DNA from: Clostridiales bacterium
Lineage (GTDB): Bacteria; Bacillota; Clostridia; Oscillospirales; CAG-382
Assembly: GCA_003343885.1 (NCBI GenBank)
Contig: QAKH01000059.1
Span: 1-64,000 of the forward strand
Reading direction: 5' to 3'
DNA length: 64,000 bases
Shown here: positions 59,660 to 64,000 of the stretch, piece by piece
Numbering within the stretch: the first letter of the stretch is position 1
Layout: every line of letters begins with the position of its first letter
The notes under the pieces: generated by a model
The model's input: only the letters and a program-made list of their open reading frames with translations
Told to the model about the DNA's origin: nothing
Database searches by the model: none
Program-made: the position numbers and the translations under genes

Positions 59660-60529
59660 ATGAAAATTGGTTTTATAGGCGGTGACATGCGGCAGGTGTT
59701 CTGTGCTGAAAATCTTGCAGAAATGGGATTTGAGGCAGCATTGTTCGGCTTTGATAAATATAGCAGCAGCGTAGGACTTTGTACAAGATGCAACAGTCTT
59801 GAGGACGCAGCATGCATGGCAGATATACTTATACTCCCTCTTCCTGTCACAAGCGACGGAATAAATGTGAATACACCGTTATCAGAAAAAAGCATTTCTC
59901 TCGAGTATGTTTTCGAGCATGCTTTAGGATGCAGTTTGATATTGTACGGCGGAGAGTGTGAAGCTTTAGAAAGATTTGCCCGTGAAAATGGTATAGAAGC
60001 AATAAATTATTACGAGAGAGAAGACTATAAGGTTGCAAATGCCGTTCCCACAGCCGAGGGAGCTGTTTCAATCGCCGTAGACGAAATGCCCGGCACAATA
60101 TACGGCGCCGATTGTCTTATACTCGGTTATGGAAGAATAGGAAAGGTATTGGGCAGACTTTTGCACGCTTTTGGCGGAAAAGTTTGCGTAGCCGCAAGAA
60201 AAAATGAAGACTTGCTTTGGGCAAATATAAACGGTTTGAAGAGCGTAAATATAAACAGTATGGAAAGTGAACTCGAAAAAAGCGACCTTATAGTAAATAC
60301 TGTACCTAAAACTATACTAAAGGACGATTTGTTAGGAAAAATACGCAAAGACGCATTGGTGCTTGACTTGGCATCAAAACCCGGAGGAATTGATTTCAAA
60401 TCCGCAAAGGAGAGAGGACTTAACGTCGTATGGGCGTTATCTTTGCCGGGAAAAGTCGCTCCCTTAAGCGCGGGGAAAATCCTGTCAGACACCGTGACAA
60501 AAATCCTCAGTGAAAAAGGAGTGATATAA
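59660..60529 (+). CDS. dpaA: Dipicolinate synthase subunit A (SpoVFA)
   Basis: DpaA and DpaB together make dipicolinic acid, the calcium chelator of the spore core. The 289-residue protein has an N-terminal domain starting KIGFIGGDMRQVFCAE and a Rossmann NAD(P)-binding region (LILGYGRIGKVLGRLLHAFGGKVCVAARK), as in DpaA. The frame is open 117 bases upstream. ATG 59660 fits the family start, while ATG 59648 is possible. The stop overlaps the dpaB start by one base. Confidence 0.93.
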   Translation: MKIGFIGGDMRQVFCAENLAEMGFEAALFGFDKYSSSVGLCTRCNSLEDAACMADILILPLPVTSDGINVNTPLSEKSISLEYVFEHALGCSLILYGGECEALERFARENGIEAINYYEREDYKVANAVPTAEGAVSIAVDEMPGTIYGADCLILGYGRIGKVLGRLLHAFGGKVCVAARKNEDLLWANINGLKSVNINSMESELEKSDLIVNTVPKTILKDDLLGKIRKDALVLDLASKPGGIDFKSAKERGLNVVWALSLPGKVAPLSAGKILSDTVTKILSEKGVI

Positions 60530-61089
60530 TGCTTGGATTCGCTATGAGCGGCTCATTCTGTAACTTTGAAAAATCAATTAAAGTTCTGGAGCGGCTAAGC
60601 AAAATAAACGACGAAATAATACCGATAATGTCGTATAACGCATACACAACCGATACCCGATTCGGTACAGCTCAGTATTTTATTTCAAGAGTTGAAAAAT
60701 TGTGCTGTCATGAAGTAGTACACACACTTGCCGACGCTGAACCACTGGGTCCCAAAATAAAACTTGACTGCCTTTGCATATGCCCCTGTACGGGAAATAC
60801 CCTTTCTAAGCTTGCCTGCGGAATATACGATACTCCCGTAACTCTTGCGGCAAAAGCGCACCTTCGCTCGTCGAGGCCGCTTGTGATTGCGCTTGCTACC
60901 AATGACGCACTGTCAGGAAACGCTGTAAGCCTTGCGACCATGCTTACAAGAAAAAACGTGTATTTTGTACCTATCGCTCAGGATGACAGCCACAATAAAC
61001 CGTACAGTCTCGTGTGTGACTTCAATCTTGTTGAGCAGACTATCGAAAAGGCAATGAACGGGGAACAGATACAACCTCTGTTCTTTTAG
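60529..61089 (+). CDS. dpaB: Dipicolinate synthase subunit B (SpoVFB)
   Basis: This 186-residue flavoprotein-fold partner of DpaA opens with GFAMSGSFCNFEKSI and has CICPCTGNTLSKLACGIYDTPVTLAAKAHLR, RPLVIALATNDALSGNA and the C-terminal YFVPIAQDD. It overlaps dpaA by one base, so the two are coupled. A terminator follows. Confidence 0.94.
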   Translation: MLGFAMSGSFCNFEKSIKVLERLSKINDEIIPIMSYNAYTTDTRFGTAQYFISRVEKLCCHEVVHTLADAEPLGPKIKLDCLCICPCTGNTLSKLACGIYDTPVTLAAKAHLRSSRPLVIALATNDALSGNAVSLATMLTRKNVYFVPIAQDDSHNKPYSLVCDFNLVEQTIEKAMNGEQIQPLFF

Positions 61090-61152
61090 GTTATTTCTAC
61101 TACAAAAAACTGTCATAAATATCGGTAATTTACGTAATAGTAAAAGTTTCAT

Positions 61153-61197
61153 AATTCATTCGTTTTGTTTTACTCAGAACGGATGAATTTTATTTTT
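61153..61197 (+). terminator. Terminator of dpaAB
   Basis: AATTCATTCGTT (61153-61164) pairs with AACGGATGAATT (61178-61189), with one T-G wobble, followed by TTATTTTTG. Confidence 0.8.
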
Positions 61198-61225
61198 GAA
61201 ATAAAACGCGATGAATAAGAGAAAT

Positions 61226-61244
61226 ATGTAAAATATTGTTACAT
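61226..61244. promoter_or_regulatory. Candidate operator before the second CHR pair
   Basis: ATGTAA (61226-61231) and TTACAT (61239-61244) form an inverted repeat with a seven-base centre, upstream of the CHR gene at 61320. No regulator gene is adjacent to this pair. Confidence 0.35.
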
Positions 61245-61319
61245 TTTATTTCAATTATGATATTTATTGGATGTATATTGTGTGATAAAATAAACCGATT
61301 TTGTTGCAGGAGGAAAATA

Positions 61320-61889
61320 ATGAAAGAGCTTGTATTACTTTTTACGTCATTTTTCAAAATAGGCATAATGACATTCGGCGGCGGATATGCTATGCTTCCT
61401 ATGCTTGAGCGCGAGATAGTAGTCAATCATAAGTGGGCTACAATGGAAGAAGTGATGGACTATTTTGCTATTGGTCAGTGTACTCCCGGAGTAATTGCTG
61501 TAAATACTGCAACCTTTGTCGGATATAAGCGTAAAGGAATATTGGGTGGAATAATAGCAACGCTTGGTGTAGTCGCACCGTCAATTATAATCATTTCCGC
61601 GATTGCCGGAATACTTGATCTGGTGTCCGAGAACAAATACGTAAAGCATGCGTTTGCCGGAATAAGCGTTGCGGTGTGCGCACTGCTCGTGCAGGCACTT
61701 ATAAAAATGGGAAAATCGGGTGTAAAGGATATTTTCACTGCGATATTAGCGGTTTTGTCATTTGCTGTCTCACTTGCTTTCGGAGTTTCGCCGATAATAC
61801 CGGTTGTGCTTTGCGGCATTGCAGGCTGCGTATATATGGCAATCCGAGAAAAGAATAAAGAATCGGCTAAAACTAATGGGAAAAAGTAA
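61320..61889 (+). CDS. Chromate transporter family protein, half-size (CHR), pair 2 first gene
   Basis: This 189-residue protein has the CHR motifs MTFGGGYAMLPMLERE and IGQCTPGVIAVNTATFVG and about five membrane helices. In the second motif, SESTPGP is replaced by GQCTPGV, so this pair is divergent from the pair at 11.4-12.6 kb. AGGAGG precedes ATG 61320. It is followed 17 bases later by the partner gene. Confidence 0.88.
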   Translation: MKELVLLFTSFFKIGIMTFGGGYAMLPMLEREIVVNHKWATMEEVMDYFAIGQCTPGVIAVNTATFVGYKRKGILGGIIATLGVVAPSIIIISAIAGILDLVSENKYVKHAFAGISVAVCALLVQALIKMGKSGVKDIFTAILAVLSFAVSLAFGVSPIIPVVLCGIAGCVYMAIREKNKESAKTNGKK

Positions 61890-61906
61890 TACGGAGGAAG
61901 TCTTAT

Positions 61907-62467
61907 ATGCATATATTGTGGTTATTGTTTATAGAGTTCTTTAAAACAGGACTTTTTTCCATAGGCGGAGGACTTGCAACCTTGCCGTTCCTTTTCCAGA
62001 TGTCTGAAAGGTATGGTTGGTTTACGACAGAACAGCTTACCAATATGATAGCTGTGTCTGAGTCAACTCCCGGACCTATTGGGATAAATATTGCAACATA
62101 CGTTGGTTTTACGACTGAAAATCTCGGGGTGTTTGGTGCGATTTTTACAACGCTCAGCCTCGTTCTCCCAAGTATAATCGTAATACTGATAATAGCCGGA
62201 TTTTTGGAAAAGTTTAAAGAAAACAAGTACGTTAAGAATGCTTTTTACGGCCTCAGAGCAGCGGTTGTCGGACTGCTTGCATATTCGTTCCTTGCCGTCA
62301 TAAAGACTACTTTTTTGGTGCCTGGAGCAAAAGAAATACTTCAAATGGTAGATTTTCGCAAAGTAGCAATGTTTGCAGTAATTTTGTTTTTGGTTCTTAA
62401 ATTTAAAAAGCATCCAATACTTTATATAGGTATAGGAGCTGTTTGCGGAATAATCTTTGCACTGTAA
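61907..62467 (+). CDS. Chromate transporter family protein, half-size (CHR), pair 2 second gene
   Basis: This 186-residue partner protein carries FSIGGGLATLPFLFQM and SESTPGPIGINIATYVG, with about five hydrophobic helices. The first motif has Ile-Gly-Gly-Gly-Leu in place of the usual Phe-Gly-Gly-Gly-Tyr. The substrate is unknown. ACGGAGG lies before the ATG. A strong terminator follows. Confidence 0.88.
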   Translation: MHILWLLFIEFFKTGLFSIGGGLATLPFLFQMSERYGWFTTEQLTNMIAVSESTPGPIGINIATYVGFTTENLGVFGAIFTTLSLVLPSIIVILIIAGFLEKFKENKYVKNAFYGLRAAVVGLLAYSFLAVIKTTFLVPGAKEILQMVDFRKVAMFAVILFLVLKFKKHPILYIGIGAVCGIIFAL

Positions 62468-62475
62468 AACAAAAA

Positions 62476-62516
62476 ATGACTCAAAGTTCAAATGTGAACT
62501 TTGAGTCATTTCTATT
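62476..62516 (+). terminator. Terminator of the second CHR pair
   Basis: ATGACTCAAAGTTC (62476-62489) and GAACTTTGAGTCAT (62496-62509) form a perfect 14-bp stem with a six-base loop, followed by TTCTATTTTC. Confidence 0.88.
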
Positions 62517-62572
62517 TTCTGCTTTTTACAAGCAACGGTTAACAAACGAGGATTGTCGGTTTAATTATAAGC

Positions 62573-62588
62573 CGAATAAACTTATTCG
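62573..62588 (-). terminator. Small hairpin after the beta-mannosidase gene
   Basis: CGAATAA and TTATTCG are a perfect 7-bp pair with a two-base loop, 39 bases after the minus-strand stop. The following tract is T-poor, so function as a terminator is uncertain. Confidence 0.35.
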
Positions 62589-62626
62589 CACATAAAAAGT
62601 CGTCCTCAACTTACGCAGGCAATTGG

Positions 62627-64000
62627 CTATTCCATTTTCTCAAACAGATCAAATTCGGCTGCGTTAAGCGCTTCAATATATTTTTTGTAGTCGATATTAG
62701 GCATATCAGTGTAATAATGATTGAGATAAGTCTTATTGTATCCGTCAGAGTCCAAAGCCCATTCTATAAGCAGAAATTCTTTTTTCAAATCAGATACGTC
62801 AAGCTTTCCGATTGGCGCAGAGGAGTTTGCATTAAGAGTAACCGAGCCTTGAAGCAGACATTTCCCGGACGGCATGTGCAATACTCTGTACGATACTTTG
62901 TGTGCATCTTGAAGATCACTGACACCGTAAAGGCTGATATTTCCGTCAGCGTCCGGCTCGTCAAACATAAGACAGATGGGCGTCTGGGAACGTTTTATGT
63001 AACTGTACGCAAGTTTTTTGGTATAGTAGTAGTCGACAACTGCGTCAGATACCTGCGGCCAGCCGTCAAGTAAATTCCACCACAATATTCCTGTCCTGCG
63101 CCATTTACCTATTCTGAAGCGCTCAATAAAGTATTTTTTAGCCTCAGCCTGGGAAATTTGGCTTTGTTTCACAAAGTCTGTCAGGTCTTCGCTCGCATTG
63201 CCGAACAGCGTTACCACCTGATTATATGCGAGTCTTATCCTGTATGCGTACGGAGCGGAGCCGGAAAGCTCCATGCTTGCGGCGTGAACGAGGTATTCGT
63301 CGGCAGGCACTCCGTCTGAACCGAATATTTTTTCCGGTTCACGCAAAAACTTCCGCAGAGTTTCTACAGATGGAAAACCGTGATAGCCTGTTTCACTTGC
63401 GAAATGGCTGACAGCGTTTTTGTAATAGTCGCCCTTGAAATAATCCCTCGGCCCCCACAGGTGGTCTTCCGAGGTTGGAAGTCCTGTACGATAAGCCGAT
63501 TCTCCGATGTACGGAGAGCTTGGAAGATATGGCCTTGTGTAGTCGTGCGCAGACGTTACACGCTTTAAAACTTCCCTTGTCAGGAAATTCGTGTTGGGAT
63601 CTCTGGGAAAACCGCCCCACGCAAAGGCGCAGTCGCATTCGTTGTCACCTGCCCAAAGTATAATGCAGGCGTGATTGCGAAGCCGCTTTACCGTGTGAAC
63701 AGCTTCTTCCTCAAGCATCTTTGCAAAATCTTGTTCCTGCGGATAAACAGCGCATCCCATGGCAAAATCCTGCCATACGACAATGCCGTGCCTGTCGCAG
63801 TATCTGTAAAATTCATCTGATTCATAAACGCCGCCGCCCCAGCATCTTACGGCGTTGCAGCCTATGTCCCATAAAAGCTCCAGCGCCCTGTCAAGCCTTT
63901 TTGCGTTTTGCGACGGAAAAGCGTCAAGCGGCACCCAGTTGGTCCCAAGCAAAAATACCTTTTTGCCGTTTATCTCAAAGCAGAATTCTCCGTCGTCTCC
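62627..64000 (-). CDS. GH2-family beta-mannosidase (partial, right edge)
   Basis: This is the C-terminal 457 residues of a glycoside hydrolase family 2 enzyme. The frame is open to the window edge. The TIM-barrel motifs are LLGTNWVPLDAF, CWGGGVYESDEFYRYCDRHGIVVWQDFAMGC, the acid/base in WAGDNECD and the nucleophile in HFASETGYHGFPS. The order and the WGGG motif fit beta-mannosidases rather than beta-galactosidases. The C-terminal part is a beta-sandwich. A TTG at 63952 is only an internal codon. Confidence 0.9.
   Translation of the reverse strand, partial: GDDGEFCFEINGKKVFLLGTNWVPLDAFPSQNAKRLDRALELLWDIGCNAVRCWGGGVYESDEFYRYCDRHGIVVWQDFAMGCAVYPQEQDFAKMLEEEAVHTVKRLRNHACIILWAGDNECDCAFAWGGFPRDPNTNFLTREVLKRVTSAHDYTRPYLPSSPYIGESAYRTGLPTSEDHLWGPRDYFKGDYYKNAVSHFASETGYHGFPSVETLRKFLREPEKIFGSDGVPADEYLVHAASMELSGSAPYAYRIRLAYNQVVTLFGNASEDLTDFVKQSQISQAEAKKYFIERFRIGKWRRTGILWWNLLDGWPQVSDAVVDYYYTKKLAYSYIKRSQTPICLMFDEPDADGNISLYGVSDLQDAHKVSYRVLHMPSGKCLLQGSVTLNANSSAPIGKLDVSDLKKEFLLIEWALDSDGYNKTYLNHYYTDMPNIDYKKYIEALNAAEFDLFEKME

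Noticed and set aside
1..64000. CRISPR arrays, tRNA or rRNA genes
   Set aside because: No regularly spaced identical repeats, no cloverleaf with CCA-type end and no rRNA core sequence were noticed by eye. A covariance search would be needed to exclude a small RNA.

Overview
The window looks like chromosome of an anaerobic, endospore-forming Clostridia member, probably close to the Oscillospiraceae/Ruminococcaceae. The support is the moderate GC content, frequent TTG and GTG starts behind strong Shine-Dalgarno (SD) sequences, a SpoVD-type penicillin-binding protein with PASTA domains, dipicolinate synthase genes (dpaA/dpaB), a divIVA-sepF-ylmH cluster, acetate kinase, a split transketolase and ferredoxin/thioredoxin redox genes. 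The placement is inferred from gene content and gene order. No tRNA, rRNA or CRISPR array was seen.

Layout. (1) Positions 1-2.4 kb are the end of an integrative conjugative element (ICE): a VirB6/TrbL-like start, a VirB2/TrbC-like pilin behind a leader with promoter, palindrome and attenuator, a sigma-region-4-like regulator and a conserved unknown protein. The element abuts the 3' end of rlmD (rumA), a known ICE target. (2) 2.5-10.4 kb: prsA-like foldase, rlmD, recG and uvrA. (3) 10.5-13.6 kb: a ferredoxin plus a membrane Fe-S protein, a pair of half-size chromate (CHR) transporters and a divergent LysR gene. (4) 13.7-21.5 kb: one giant cyclic beta-glucan synthase/GH94-type gene. (5) 21.7-27.1 kb: a Crp/Fnr regulator, a glycosidase remnant and a thiol/sulfur redox operon (ccdA, TlpA-like, ferredoxin-thioredoxin reductase-like, trxA, rhodanese, CoA-disulfide reductase-rhodanese). 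(6) 27.15-27.6 kb: a structured non-coding stretch. (7) 27.6-38.1 kb: a division and wall cluster (mraZ-rsmH-ftsL-spoVD-mraY-ftsW-murG-ftsQ-ftsZ) without murC/D/E/F. (8) 38.2-48.1 kb: miaA, an HlyD-like gene, yggS, sepF, yggT, ylmH, divIVA, ileS, lspA and rluD. (9) 48.2-53.6 kb: split transketolase, ackA and a GNAT-like/HprK-like/S26-like trio. (10) 53.6-59.4 kb, minus strand: phoH, a ybeY::era fusion, recO, ribF and a DD-carboxypeptidase-like gene with altered motifs. (11) 59.5-64 kb: dpaAB behind a sigma-K-like promoter, a second CHR pair and a partial GH2 beta-mannosidase.

Main regulatory observation. The same 13-bp palindrome, GTGAC-N3-GTCAC, lies exactly 22 bp upstream of a -10 hexamer in front of two separate redox operons, the ferredoxin pair (11.4 kb) and the ccdA-to-CoA-disulfide-reductase operon (23.0 kb). 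It is therefore centred near -41, the position of a class II Crp/Fnr activator site. A Crp/Fnr gene sits just upstream of the second operon. This suggests a small regulon joining a ferredoxin to a ferredoxin-thioredoxin-reductase-like protein and thioredoxin. Other points of interest are the YbeY-Era fusion, the DD-carboxypeptidase with two degenerate active-site motifs, the attenuated ICE leader and the structured island before mraZ.
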